Assembly (NCBI GenBank): GCA_017620315.1
Contig: JAFZQQ010000085.1
Location: 1 to 18,747, forward strand
DNA length: 18,747 nucleotides
Direction: 5' to 3'
Origin: Oscillospiraceae bacterium
Lineage (GTDB): Bacteria > Bacillota > Clostridia > Oscillospirales > Oscillospiraceae
How positions within the stretch are numbered: position 1 is the first letter of the stretch; every line of letters begins with the position of its first letter. Shown here one piece after another: positions 1 to 7,210 of the stretch. The translations under genes were made by a program, and so were the position numbers. Below the pieces are notes generated by a model. That model was not told the DNA's origin. It made no database searches and worked only from the letters and a program-made list of their open reading frames with translations.

Positions 1-438
1 GAGAAAGAAACCTCAAATCAGGTTTGGGTCGTATTTGACAAAGACGAATTTCCGGCTGACGCGATTTATGAGGCAATGAAGTCCGCGCGTCAGAACAATG
101 TCGGTGTAGCTTTTTCAAATGCGGCGTTTGAAGTTTGGCTCATCAACCACTTCAAAGAATTCAACTCCGAAAAGTCCGCCGGCGATCTTCTGCCCATTCT
201 TGATTTACTGCTCAAGAACAACGGATATAGCAAAGGGTATGCGAAAAATGACGCAGGTGTTTTTCACGGTATGCTTTTACCTCTGATAGACACCGCTATG
301 CATAATGCTGACGTTTCTTTGCAAAAGAGGATCGCTGCGTACAACCAAACGCATCCGGGTGAGAGAAGCTATCCGTATTGTGAATGGAACTCATGCACTA
401 CAGTACACAAGCTTGTCGAAGCCTTGAAGCTGGAATAA
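1..438 (+). CDS. RloB-like defence protein (AbiLii family), 5' end outside window
   Basis: The reading frame is open from base 1, so this is the C-terminal 145 residues of a longer protein. It shows two hallmarks of RloB (restriction-linked ORF B): an acidic stretch WVVFDKDEF near residues 9-17, and SNAAFEVWLINHF around residues 38-50, where family members carry a SNPAFExWLLLHF-like motif. RloB proteins, including AbiLii of the lactococcal AbiL abortive-infection system, normally work with an AAA ATPase (RloA/AbiLi), which would lie upstream of the window. The biochemical role of RloB is not well established; a Toprim-like nuclease fold is sometimes suggested. Local GC (about 47% in one counted line) is below that of the operon that follows, which fits acquired DNA. 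The gene ends at TAA 436-438, just before a hairpin terminator. Confidence 0.82.
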   Translation, partial: EKETSNQVWVVFDKDEFPADAIYEAMKSARQNNVGVAFSNAAFEVWLINHFKEFNSEKSAGDLLPILDLLLKNNGYSKGYAKNDAGVFHGMLLPLIDTAMHNADVSLQKRIAAYNQTHPGERSYPYCEWNSCTTVHKLVEALKLE

Positions 439-446
439 ATGAATGA

Positions 447-494
447 CGCAAGGGGTATCGCTCCCAAACGGGCGACGCCCCTTGCGCGCTTTTA
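447..494 (+). terminator. Rho-independent terminator between converging genes
   Basis: A perfect 9-bp stem, CGCAAGGGG (447-455) with CCCCTTGCG (478-486), encloses an inner stem TCGC/GCGA with further CC/GG pairing. It is followed by CGCTTTT. It lies 8 bases after the RloB-like stop and touches the stop of the minus-strand TPR gene (492-494), so it can serve both converging transcripts. The T-run is stronger on the + side. Confidence 0.8.
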
Positions 495-1418
495 CTTCTT
501 TGCGGTTTCTTTTTTCAGCGCCTGATAGCCCCATTCAAAATAGGCGTGCGCGCTCTCGAACAGGAAAGCGTATGAAGACACCTCCATGATCAGCTCCTCA
601 ATGCTGAACGGGCGGTAGCCGTATGAGCTCATCTCCCAAAGATACTTTTCGAGCTTGCCGGAGTCGGACCGCATCGCGTTCAGGAACTTCTTGGTGTCCT
701 TGTTGATGCGGCTCAGGCGTTTCAATTCCTCAAGCGCCTCGTCCGTCTGCCCGAGCTTGAAATGGAGGATGGAGAGCGGCAGGAGCGTCTGCGTTTCCTC
801 CTCGGGGAATTTCTCCAGCACCGCCCTCGCCGGTTCTTCCTCCTCGAGCATCGCGTAGAGGTGCATCAAATCATAGCGGACGCCGAGATTGTCGTTTTCG
901 CACAGCTCGAGCAGTTCCTCGCACTCCCGCGCCGCGCGGCGCAGCATGCCGCACTCGGTCAGCGTCTGCATATAGAGGTGCCGGAGACGCATATAGGGCC
1001 GCGTTTCGATGACGCCCCAGAAGTCGCCCTTGTATTCATCCGCAAAATAGCCCTCCTTCATCATCTGGCGGTTGCCTTTTTCCAGCAGCCGCGACAGCTC
1101 CTCCATGAGCGCATAGGGATTCCTGGCGGTCAGCTCCGCCATCATCCGTCCCGCGTCCAGATTATCCGGCTCGAGCTCGAGCGCCTTGTTCAAGTATTCT
1201 ATCTGCTTTTTCTTGGAGGTTTCCTCCTCCGCGAGCTCCAGATAGTCGTCCGCTGTCTCCGGCTCATTATACTCCCCGCCAAGGGAAAGCTGCGCGTTCT
1301 TCTCCCGCATAAACTGCTGGATCAGATCGTTCATTTCCTCCTCGCCGGGACCGTACGGCCGCTGCGCTTTCAGGAACGCGTTCAATTCCTTCATGGTTTT
1401 TTCTGTTTGTCTGCTCAT
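492..1418 (-). CDS. TPR-repeat protein of unknown function
   Basis: A 308-residue, strongly acidic, almost wholly helical protein. The stretch YLELAEEE...YLNKALELEPDNLDA near residues 60-90 is a clear tetratricopeptide unit, and further helical pairs follow (around residues 155-240). The centre carries GDFWGVIETRPYMR, a motif shared by a bacterial TPR family that resembles the ST7 domain. TPR proteins act as protein-binding scaffolds, but no partner can be named here. I chose the ATG at 1418 because GGGGAG stands 6 bases ahead of it; a TTG six codons upstream has no comparable site. It is the last gene of the minus-strand operon, 25 bases after the flavin reductase gene, and its stop abuts the terminator. 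Confidence 0.75.
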   Translation of the reverse strand: MSRQTEKTMKELNAFLKAQRPYGPGEEEMNDLIQQFMREKNAQLSLGGEYNEPETADDYLELAEEETSKKKQIEYLNKALELEPDNLDAGRMMAELTARNPYALMEELSRLLEKGNRQMMKEGYFADEYKGDFWGVIETRPYMRLRHLYMQTLTECGMLRRAARECEELLELCENDNLGVRYDLMHLYAMLEEEEPARAVLEKFPEEETQTLLPLSILHFKLGQTDEALEELKRLSRINKDTKKFLNAMRSDSGKLEKYLWEMSSYGYRPFSIEELIMEVSSYAFLFESAHAYFEWGYQALKKETAKK

Positions 1419-1443
1419 ATCTGTCTCCCCACCCAAGCTTCCG

Positions 1444-2004
1444 TCATTTCAGCGCCTTGCCAATATCCCACGCCTTGCCGACCTCCGCACCGAGCACATG
1501 GTAGGCGTGGTTGAACGGGTCGAAGCAGATCGGCGCAACCTTGGCGACGTCCACCTTGCCGTCAGTCATCGCGGATTCGTCCACGCTGACGTTGACGATC
1601 TCGCCGCGCAGGATGCAGCTCTCTTTATCGTAACTGATAACCCGGCACTCCATGCATACGGCAAGCTCGTTGATGATCGGCGCGTTGACAAGCTCGCTCT
1701 TCGTGGCGGTGAAGCCTGCCTTGGCAAACTTGTCCGGCGTCTGGTTGCCGCTCGCGATGCCAACGTAGTCGCACCCGGCGACGTGCGCGGCGTCCGCCAT
1801 GCTGATGGTAAACGCGCCGGTCTTTTCAAAGTTTTTGCAGGTCTTGTGACCGGGCGAGAGGCAGACGGCAATTTCGTTTTCCTCGCTGATGCCACCCCAT
1901 GCGGCATTCATGGCGTTGGGTACGCCGTTTTCATCGTAGGTTCCGATGATCCACACGGGCTGGGGATAGCTCAGGGGTTTCGCGCCAAAGTTCTTTCTGC
2001 TCAC
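1444..2004 (-). CDS. Flavin reductase family protein (FMN-binding split barrel)
   Basis: A 186-residue protein matching the FMN-binding flavin reductase-like domain across its length. It opens with PQPVWIIGTYDENGVPNAMNAAWGG, the usual first strand pair with the 'N.M..AWgG' signature, then SPGHKTCKNF and the mid-domain CDYVGIASG and TPDKF. Relatives bind FMN and reduce it, or use it to reduce small substrates, in the cytoplasm; the substrate here is unknown. The start is a GTG at 2004 preceded by GGAGG with a 7-base gap. The frame is open further upstream, but that part overlaps the ASCH-domain gene and shows no family resemblance. It lies 23 bases downstream of that gene in the same operon. 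Confidence 0.85.
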   Translation of the reverse strand: MSRKNFGAKPLSYPQPVWIIGTYDENGVPNAMNAAWGGISEENEIAVCLSPGHKTCKNFEKTGAFTISMADAAHVAGCDYVGIASGNQTPDKFAKAGFTATKSELVNAPIINELAVCMECRVISYDKESCILRGEIVNVSVDESAMTDGKVDVAKVAPICFDPFNHAYHVLGAEVGKAWDIGKALK

Positions 2005-2027
2005 GGTGTTACCTCCAATACTATATT

Positions 2028-2771
2028 TTAATGGTTTTCCAAACGCACCTTGATTCCGACCACGCCGTATTTTTCCTGCATTTCCGCCGGATAATACACA
2101 TCCATATCCTTTGGAGACGCGCTGCCGATGTCGGCTTCGGTATAGCCGCACTCCAAAAGCGGGAGCTTATCGTACAGCGCCGCAAAGGAATCGAAAACAA
2201 ACAGATCGGTCACCTTGACCTTGAGCGTTTCTTCAGGGTTTTCGGTATGAACAAACACGATGTTGTCCCCGATTTGAATTTTACGTCTTTTGTCGTCGTA
2301 TAACCGCAGTTCGATTGTCTTCCTTCCACTTTTGATCAGCTCGAACGGAGCGGGCGTAAGCTGCATCGTGTGTGTCATGCAGGCTTTCCTTTTTTCGCGT
2401 TTTCTCCGTCTCTGCTCGCGGTTCTGCTTTTCGGACTCGAACAGCTCCACCGCCGCGTCGGTCAGCTCCGCGGGCCAGACGTGCTCGCCGCCGACAACGT
2501 GCGCCCACGGGCAAAGCATTTTGTAATCATCGTCAAACACGATGGTATACGGCGGTCCGCAGCGGTCGTTGACGTCCATGTAGAGGTGCCGTCCGCTGCC
2601 GATCAGCTTGTATGTTTCGTCGTCACGCATCCCGTCCGCAAGCGCGTCGAAGATGTCCTTCGTGATCTCGTACAGATGATAGTAGCCGCAGCCGCCGCGC
2701 TCCGCCGTATAGAGGTCTCTTTCTTCGTCATAGCAGACCTTCCAGCCGTCTCCCTTCTTGAATTGCAGCAT
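2028..2771 (-). CDS. Two-part protein: unknown N-terminal region plus C-terminal ASCH domain
   Basis: The C-terminal part (about residue 132 to 247) is a recognisable ASCH domain, a PUA-like fold thought to bind RNA or modified nucleotides: it begins MTHTMQLTPAPFELIKSGRK, continues TIELRLYDDKRRKIQIGD, and ends with KYGVVGIKVR. Free-standing ASCH proteins start at almost exactly that internal Met, so this looks like a fusion. The N-terminal 120 residues (with ERGGCGYYHLYEITKDIFDAL) belong to no family I recognise; a basic linker, EQRRRKREKRK, joins the two halves. The ATG at 2771 has GGAGG 5 bases upstream. An alternative ATG at 2792 overlaps the preceding stop (ATGA) but has a weak ribosome site. 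A single base error splitting two genes would look similar, but the frame is clean throughout. Confidence 0.72.
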   Translation of the reverse strand: MLQFKKGDGWKVCYDEERDLYTAERGGCGYYHLYEITKDIFDALADGMRDDETYKLIGSGRHLYMDVNDRCGPPYTIVFDDDYKMLCPWAHVVGGEHVWPAELTDAAVELFESEKQNREQRRRKREKRKACMTHTMQLTPAPFELIKSGRKTIELRLYDDKRRKIQIGDNIVFVHTENPEETLKVKVTDLFVFDSFAALYDKLPLLECGYTEADIGSASPKDMDVYYPAEMQEKYGVVGIKVRLENH

Positions 2772-2788
2772 ACTTCCCTCCGCGTATA

Positions 2789-3535
2789 TCATTTTCGTCC
2801 GACCATCCGCCAGACCGCCTTTTCGTCGGCGGAGGGCCAGTGCTTTTGTATCTGCTCCGCGATGCGCCGCGCCGATTCCTCCGGCGCTTCACCGTAGGCA
2901 GCGGTCACGGCGTCATAGCCCCAGACCGCCTCGGGCGGGAGCAGGATCGAGACCGGCATCCCGTACTCGCCGCCGCGCTTGTTTTGCCGGCGTTTGAAGT
3001 CTACCACGACAAGATAGAGCTGCATCTGGAGATCGGTCACGATGCCGGGGAAATTCTTCGCGCCTTCCTTGCCAAAGCCCGCGAGCTTTTTAAGCTCGGT
3101 GGAGAAGATATGCTCATCCTTCCAGCCGCCGTCGCTGTCCGAAAAGATGTCCATGATCCGCTTGCCGCGCGCGTTTGCAAGTCCCTCATCGTAGAGCGAA
3201 TCAAAATCGTAGCCGTCGCGGCGGGCGTTGGCAAAGTACGGCAGCCATTCGAGGCTGATGAACCCCGCCTTTTTGCCGAAGAACTTGCCGTAGGCGACCT
3301 CACGGCTGCGCGCGATCAGTTCGCGCCATTCCCACGGGTCCTGCTTCCGGTCGCCCGTCCACCAGAAGTCGGGGGAGACGTGCTCCTCGACGGAAAAGCC
3401 CTTGATCTCATTTCCGAAAAGCGGCAGGAAACCGACCTCGTCGATCCAACTCACAAGCTCGTGCCAGGAGCGGATGCGGTACGGGTCGTCCCACGCAAGC
3501 CCCCGCATGATCCATTCGCCGTTTTCCACGCTCAT
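2789..3535 (-). CDS. AlkZ-related conserved protein
   Basis: A 248-residue protein rich in Trp and aromatic residues. The opening LAWDDPYRIRSWHELVSWIDEVGFLPLF, followed by DFWWTGD and DPWEWR, matches a conserved clostridial family that databases label AlkZ-related, after the winged-helix DNA glycosylases AlkZ/YcaQ that unhook interstrand crosslinks. Later blocks, KAGFISLEWLPYFAN and RDGYDFDSLYDEG, are part of the same family. I cannot confirm glycosylase activity: the QxQ catalytic motif of AlkZ is not evident, so the label indicates fold relationship only. The ATG at 3535 overlaps the UPF0158 stop (ATGA), implying translational coupling. An internal ATG at 3508, beginning MRGLAWDD, is a possible alternative start and matches where many relatives begin. 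Confidence 0.68.
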   Translation of the reverse strand: MSVENGEWIMRGLAWDDPYRIRSWHELVSWIDEVGFLPLFGNEIKGFSVEEHVSPDFWWTGDRKQDPWEWRELIARSREVAYGKFFGKKAGFISLEWLPYFANARRDGYDFDSLYDEGLANARGKRIMDIFSDSDGGWKDEHIFSTELKKLAGFGKEGAKNFPGIVTDLQMQLYLVVVDFKRRQNKRGGEYGMPVSILLPPEAVWGYDAVTAAYGEAPEESARRIAEQIQKHWPSADEKAVWRMVGRK

Positions 3536-3945
3536 TGCCTGTCCTCACCGGTGCCGCTCAGGATGATTCCGCAATCCTCGCACCATTCCCGAGCGACGCG
3601 CTTGTACTCCGCGTCGCGAAACTGATACCATTCCTGTTCCAAGCCCATACGCCGGACCGCGTCTTTGAAACGCCGAAACGCTCCGCGGCCGGAGATTGCC
3701 GAATGAAGCTCCGATGGATGGTGCCTGTCGGCAAAGTCTGCCATCATGCCGTATTCGTCAATATCCCGGCGGCTGGGGAGTCGCTTGAAACCATGTTCAT
3801 CCAAAGTGCCGGAGGCTTTCTCATATTCCTCCCGCGTCATACCGAAATCGTCGAGCCATGTGATCTCGTGGGTCACAAGGTCGTAGAAGGCTTCAGAGGT
3901 GTCGCTCGTCATCTCCAGAGCCAGAATCACGTCGTCAAGCGTCAT
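3532..3945 (-). CDS. UPF0158 family protein
   Basis: A 137-residue protein with the signature of UPF0158: LPSRRDIDEYGMMADF near the middle, then AISGRGAFRRFKDAVRRMGLEQEWYQFRD and a terminal REWCEDCGI. The family is widespread but uncharacterised; the fold is small and helical, and no catalytic role is established. The ATG at 3945 is preceded by GAGGTG with 5 bases between. The 37-base gap upstream is one of the larger ones inside the operon, and I saw no convincing promoter in it. The gene overlaps the AlkZ-related gene by 4 bases. Confidence 0.85.
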   Translation of the reverse strand: MTLDDVILALEMTSDTSEAFYDLVTHEITWLDDFGMTREEYEKASGTLDEHGFKRLPSRRDIDEYGMMADFADRHHPSELHSAISGRGAFRRFKDAVRRMGLEQEWYQFRDAEYKRVAREWCEDCGIILSGTGEDRQ

Positions 3946-3982
3946 TTAAGCACCTCAATCTGCATCGTTTCTGTTTGTTCTC

Positions 3983-4354
3983 TTATGGTTGAATCGGCGT
4001 TCCGATGCGCATATCCCTTCGCCATTCGGGCGCGTCGCCGTCGTCCGCCCAATACTCGTCCATTTCGCAGATTTTGCCGTCCTTCAGCCGAAGAAAGCTC
4101 ACAACATGAAAGGACGCGCTGCGATCCTTCGGAAAGGCGCGCACCACCGTGACGGTGCCGTCGCCGAGCGCTTCCGCGCGCTCGATCTCTCCGTCCCAGT
4201 CACCGGGATACTCGCAATCTGCGCGAACGTACTCCGCGACTGTAAACTGCTCGTTCGAGCAGTGCCAGCGGATCACGGCGTCCTCACGGAAGTAGGACGG
4301 CAAAGCCTTTTCATTTTGCGACAGAACGTCGCGCCAGAATTCGTTGATGTTCAC
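3983..4354 (-). CDS. NTF2-like / SnoaL-like domain protein
   Basis: A 123-residue protein of NTF2-like cone fold: an N-terminal helix (INEFWRDVLSQNEKALPSYFREDAVIRWHC), a central helix (FTVAEYVRADCEYPGDW), then curved strands ending in SFLRLKDGKICEMDEYWADDG, the usual terminal 'DGkI.e..eYW.d' signature. Families with this fold include small isomerases, dehydratases and ligand-binding proteins, so no substrate can be assigned. I chose the GTG at 4354 because it overlaps the YbaK stop (GTGA) and has GGTGGA at a good distance. The GTG two codons earlier sits too close to that ribosome site. Confidence 0.8.
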   Translation of the reverse strand: MNINEFWRDVLSQNEKALPSYFREDAVIRWHCSNEQFTVAEYVRADCEYPGDWDGEIERAEALGDGTVTVVRAFPKDRSASFHVVSFLRLKDGKICEMDEYWADDGDAPEWRRDMRIGTPIQP

Positions 4355-4812
4355 TTGCACACATCCACCCAGCCTTCGGCTCCGCAGCAGGATTCCAGCT
4401 CCTCGACCGTCAGCCGCACGGCGCTGTGATTTGTGCCGGCGGCGGGATAGACCACAGTATGTTTTTTAATGCTCTCGTCCAGATAGACGGTCACGCCGTC
4501 CTTGATCCCAAAGGGACAGACCCCGCCGATATCGTGACCGATCAGCGTTTCGACCTGCTCCGCGGGGATCATCTTTGCCTTGCAGTCAAAGCGTGCCTTG
4601 TATTTCTGGTTGTCGATCCGCACCATGCCCTCTACCAAAATGAGCACAGGTTTTTCTCCCTGCAAAAACGAAAGCGTTTTCACGATCATCCCCGGCTCAC
4701 AGCCCAGCGCCTCGGCCGCCTCCGCGACCGTCGCGCTGCTGTGCTCCGTAATGATGATCCGGTCGCCGAAGCCCTTGGATTCAAGATACTCTTTCGCACG
4801 TTCCAGTGACAT
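4351..4812 (-). CDS. YbaK/EbsC-type aminoacyl-tRNA deacylase (editing domain)
   Basis: A 153-residue stand-alone editing domain of the YbaK/EbsC (ProX-like) family, which hydrolyses mischarged tRNA such as Cys-tRNA(Pro) in the cytoplasm. The conserved lysine is K45 in GMIVKTLSF, where relatives have xIvKtLv, and the loop GGVCPFG (96-102) is the family's GG.sPfG element. The tail, VYPAAGTNHSAVRLT, matches the last conserved block (G.....l.l). Which mischarged tRNA it edits cannot be read from the sequence. The ATG at 4812 has GGAGGG 8 bases upstream. It follows the MmcQ stop by 4 bases and overlaps the NTF2-like gene. Confidence 0.88.
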   Translation of the reverse strand: MSLERAKEYLESKGFGDRIIITEHSSATVAEAAEALGCEPGMIVKTLSFLQGEKPVLILVEGMVRIDNQKYKARFDCKAKMIPAEQVETLIGHDIGGVCPFGIKDGVTVYLDESIKKHTVVYPAAGTNHSAVRLTVEELESCCGAEGWVDVCK

Positions 4813-4816
4813 CTGT

Positions 4817-5200
4817 TTATCCCTCCGCTTTGGATCGTCTCTTCCGGTTCTTCGTCTGAGCGTAGCTTAAGTCCAGCAACTCCGTCACGGTCTCGTCCGC
4901 CGCCGAACCGTCTAATAGGATGCCGATCCAGTGTGTCTTGTTCATGTGGTACGCGGGCACGACGCCGGGTTTGCCGATGTACGAGCCGCTGAGCAGCGGC
5001 CCGCACTTCACGTCCATGATATATACGATCTCCTCGCCCGGAAGCCCCAGCCGGTCGCGCCGCACGTCCATGACGACCGCGTACCACTTAAGATTGCCGC
5101 GGTGACGCAGCACAAAGGTATTCGGCGCGCTTTCCCAGAGGTATTCCGGCTCCGTGCCGTACTGCTCCCGCGCGTATGTGATCAGTTCGTCCTTGGTCAC
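4817..5200 (-). CDS. MmcQ/YjbR family protein
   Basis: A 127-residue protein of the MmcQ/YjbR family (CyaY-like fold). Diagnostic features are the opening TKDELITYAREQYGTEPEYLW, the central strand pair around RGNLKWYAVVMDV, and the closing VVPAYHMNKTHWIGILLDGSA. The family is often described as DNA-binding from the fold, with little direct evidence. The GTG at 5200 overlaps the kinase stop (GTGA) and has GTGGGGTGG upstream, so translation is probably coupled. A GTG five codons earlier is open but buried in the kinase gene. A 3' fragment of a second copy lies at 9215-9370. Confidence 0.85.
   Translation of the reverse strand: MTKDELITYAREQYGTEPEYLWESAPNTFVLRHRGNLKWYAVVMDVRRDRLGLPGEEIVYIMDVKCGPLLSGSYIGKPGVVPAYHMNKTHWIGILLDGSAADETVTELLDLSYAQTKNRKRRSKAEG
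4869..4954. repeat. Diverged direct repeat, copy A (within the intact MmcQ gene)
   Basis: These 86 bases align without gaps to 9249-9334 in the same orientation, with 15 mismatches by hand count (about 83% identity). Both encode the AYHMNK...LLDGSAADETVTELLDLS segment of MmcQ/YjbR. The similarity is therefore paralogy of a coding segment rather than a transposon end. Confidence 0.8.
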
Positions 5201-5724
5201 AGCGGTCCACCCCACAGCTTCTGCATCGTCTGCTCATAGTCGACGTCGATCAGCACCACCGGCAAGCCGTGCTGTTTGCACCCTTCACGTACCATGCGGT
5301 TATCGCGCTTTAATCCCTCGGTCGTGCAGTCCTCGTCGAGCCGCGCCTCAATGTCCGAACCGTGGCGCACAATGTCGTCAAAATGCGCGTCGATGTAGGC
5401 GTCGGTCATGGCAAGGCAAAGAAAGCGTATCTCGGCAATATAGTGCGCGTCAAAGTTCCCTTGCCAGTCGAACGGGATATAACAGCCCTCGACGATCAGG
5501 TTCTGACGGTTCTCGATCGCGGTTTTTACCATCTCACGCACAATCGGCCAGAGATATGCCGTCAGCGCCTCGTCGTCTTCGACCATTAGCGTCGTGTTGC
5601 CGCTGCGGATCAGTCCCATCTTCAAATGGTCGATGGAGAGATATGGGTAACAATACCGTTCCAGCAACTTCTGCGCGAGCAGGGTCTTACCCGTATGCGT
5701 CGCGCCGGTAATCAGAATGATCAT
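5197..5724 (-). CDS. Small P-loop kinase (zeta-toxin/adenylate-kinase-like fold)
   Basis: A 175-residue P-loop NTPase beginning MIILITGATHTGKTLLAQKL, with a Walker A motif GATHTGKT at residues 7-14. The region around ENRQNLIVEGCYIPFDW is typical of small-molecule kinases of the AAA_33/zeta type, where a strand carrying Glu contacts substrate. A central MVEDDEALTAYLWPIVREM forms the substrate-side helices. The phosphorylated substrate is unknown. No antitoxin-like gene sits beside it, so I do not call a toxin. The ATG at 5724 follows the stop of the 74-residue gene by one base (TGATATG) with a poor ribosome site, so it probably depends on coupling. The frame extends further upstream but reads as non-homologous sequence inside that gene. 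Confidence 0.78.
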   Translation of the reverse strand: MIILITGATHTGKTLLAQKLLERYCYPYLSIDHLKMGLIRSGNTTLMVEDDEALTAYLWPIVREMVKTAIENRQNLIVEGCYIPFDWQGNFDAHYIAEIRFLCLAMTDAYIDAHFDDIVRHGSDIEARLDEDCTTEGLKRDNRMVREGCKQHGLPVVLIDVDYEQTMQKLWGGPL

Positions 5725-5725
5725 A

Positions 5726-5950
5726 TCAGTAAATCCGTTTAATGTCCTTCGACTCGATACCGACGCGCTTGCAGAAAGCATCCACGTCGCTCTGGCCGCG
5801 CGCCAGCTCGTATTCGCGGAACCTGCCCGTCCTGCGGTCAATAAATCCCACGGTCATTTCGCCCGTGCAGATGCTAGACCGCACGGCGGGCTCCTGCGTT
5901 TCGGGGTCGTAGGGAATAGGCGGCGGTTCTTTCTTGCGAAACAGGCTCAT
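5726..5950 (-). CDS. Small conserved protein, 74 residues, function unknown
   Basis: The protein begins MSLFRKKEPPPIPYDPETQEP, then VRSSICTGEMTVGFIDRRTGRFREYELARG, and ends near KRVGIESKDIKRIY. I recognise this proline-rich opening and the ICTGE block from short clostridial proteins of unknown role; some carry misleading enzyme labels, which 74 residues cannot support. There is one cysteine in ICTGE and another in DAFCKR, and no signal peptide or membrane segment. The ATG at 5950 has GGAGG 7 bases ahead and overlaps the DUF5714 stop (ATGA). The extra in-frame codons upstream lie inside DUF5714 and are not used. Its place between DUF5714 and the kinase suggests co-production with both. Confidence 0.75.
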   Translation of the reverse strand: MSLFRKKEPPPIPYDPETQEPAVRSSICTGEMTVGFIDRRTGRFREYELARGQSDVDAFCKRVGIESKDIKRIY

Positions 5951-6666
5951 GTCGGCGCCTCCGTTTCCAGGTGATGTGCTTTGGAAAACGGGCAGCGCTT
6001 CCCGATGCACTGATTGTTCTGCGCGGAATGTGTGCAGACGATCTCCGGCTTTTCCATCTCCACGCCGAGCTGCTCCCGCGCAAAATCGACCGCCGCGAGA
6101 ACGGAGAGGTACGAATCCCGCTTGCAGCAGCGCGGTCCGCCGACCTCCGCGATGGCGCCGAGCGATTTCGCCGTCATGCGGTGAGACAGGGCGAACGGCT
6201 CCACAGACAGCGGCGTGGAGCCGGAGACGATGGACACGAACATCCCGGAGCTGATACCCGCTCCGCAGGCGCCCCAGAACCCGCAGGCGACGCCGGGCAC
6301 GCTCTTGCCGCGGTTCATCATCTCATGGAGCGCGGATGGCAAATCAAGCTCGCCGCCGGCGTTTTTATAAGCGGTCAGCAGCGCTGCGCCGACCATGACG
6401 TGATGCTCCGGCCCGTGCATGTGACAGAACGGCAACGCCATCATCTTTTCGAGAATGGCAACTGGGTCCTTTGACGTCTCGCCGAGGCACAGGGCGAGGA
6501 TCTCGTCCAGCCCCTGCGTATGGCACTCGTTGCAGACATAGTGCCCGTTGACGCAGCGCGTTTTGCTGTTTTCCCGCTTGTGGCAGACGGCGCACTCCAT
6601 CGGCTCGTCCGCCGCAAGGTACACAAGCGGCGCTTTGCAAATCAGGCATTCGTCGTTCATAGTCAT
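5947..6666 (-). CDS. DUF5714 zinc-binding protein
   Basis: A 239-residue protein whose first 50 residues form a zinc-ribbon-like region with cysteine pairs at 7/10 and 25/28, a further Cys at 38, and 45/48 (HYVCNECHTQGLDEI). The body carries the blocks seen in DUF5714: PFCHMHGPEHHVMVGAALL, ACGFWGACGAGISSGMF, GGPRCCKRDSYLS and CTHSAQNNQCIGKRCPF. The Cys- and His-rich body suggests metal or iron-sulfur binding. In other organisms this domain is found beside or fused to SAM-dependent methyltransferases, but none is next to it here. The ATG at 6666 is preceded by GAGG at 4 bases; an ATG at 6660 is an equally possible start. It lies 6 bases after the histidine phosphatase gene. Confidence 0.82.
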   Translation of the reverse strand: MTMNDECLICKAPLVYLAADEPMECAVCHKRENSKTRCVNGHYVCNECHTQGLDEILALCLGETSKDPVAILEKMMALPFCHMHGPEHHVMVGAALLTAYKNAGGELDLPSALHEMMNRGKSVPGVACGFWGACGAGISSGMFVSIVSGSTPLSVEPFALSHRMTAKSLGAIAEVGGPRCCKRDSYLSVLAAVDFAREQLGVEMEKPEIVCTHSAQNNQCIGKRCPFSKAHHLETEAPT

Positions 6667-6672
6667 TTTTCC

Positions 6673-7209
6673 TCAAAAGTCGTACCGCACGATGGCGCAG
6701 TTCCGCACTCCGAAGGCGGAGAACGCCTCGTTGTCCATCTCGCGGAAATAGGATTCGACGATGCGCGCGATGCCGTTGTGCGCGACGAGGATATATGTTT
6801 TCTCCGGCTGCGCCTTGAGCTCGTCGAGCAGGTTGTAGATGCGCTGTGCGACGTGGAGCATGGATTCGCCCGTGCCGAAGCGGCTGGCGCAGTCCTTCTT
6901 CGCTTCGTGGAACTCACGTCCGTCGCGGGGCGTGGACTCGTAGCGCCCGAAGTTCTGCTCGATGAGCCGTTGCTCGGCGCGCGCGGGAATGCCGATGATC
7001 TCCGAGATGTGCCGCGCCGTGTCCGCCGCGCGGCAGAGCGGAGAATAGAGAATTTCGTCCGCCGCCAGTCCTTGCTCGATGAATTTTCTGCCGGTCTCGA
7101 TCGCCTGCCGGTGTCCCTTCTCCGTCAGCGCGATGTCGGTCGCGCCGCAGATCTTGTTTTCCACGTTCCACACGGTCTCGCCGTGGCGGATAAAGTAAAA
7201 GTGCCCCAT
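6673..7209 (-). CDS. Histidine phosphatase family protein (phosphoglycerate-mutase-like)
   Basis: A 178-residue single-domain member of the histidine phosphatase superfamily. The catalytic motif RHGE is at residues 8-11, with His9 the residue that becomes phosphorylated; the second histidine is H144 in LVAHNG; Arg60 in SPLCRAADTA and the acid around E85 complete the usual active site. It should remove phosphate from a small soluble substrate (cobalamin-precursor, sugar or nucleotide phosphatases all look like this), and the sequence does not decide which. No cobalamin genes are nearby. The ATG at 7209 follows the rhodanese stop by one base, and the ribosome site lies within that gene. Confidence 0.88.
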   Translation of the reverse strand: MGHFYFIRHGETVWNVENKICGATDIALTEKGHRQAIETGRKFIEQGLAADEILYSPLCRAADTARHISEIIGIPARAEQRLIEQNFGRYESTPRDGREFHEAKKDCASRFGTGESMLHVAQRIYNLLDELKAQPEKTYILVAHNGIARIVESYFREMDNEAFSAFGVRNCAIVRYDF

Positions 7210-7210
7210 C

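Noticed and set aside
762..1514. Long + strand open frame (250 codons) opposite the TPR gene
   Set aside because: It is rich in Arg/Leu/His with no domain, overlaps the end of another real gene, and is what high-GC codon bias produces on the opposite strand.
2789..3535. Active DNA glycosylase assignment for the AlkZ-related protein
   Set aside because: The family resemblance is only by label and overall pattern. I could not find the catalytic QxQ motif.
5197..5724. Zeta toxin-antitoxin call for the small kinase
   Set aside because: There is only a general P-loop kinase resemblance and no epsilon-like antitoxin next to it. The neighbours are metabolic-type genes.
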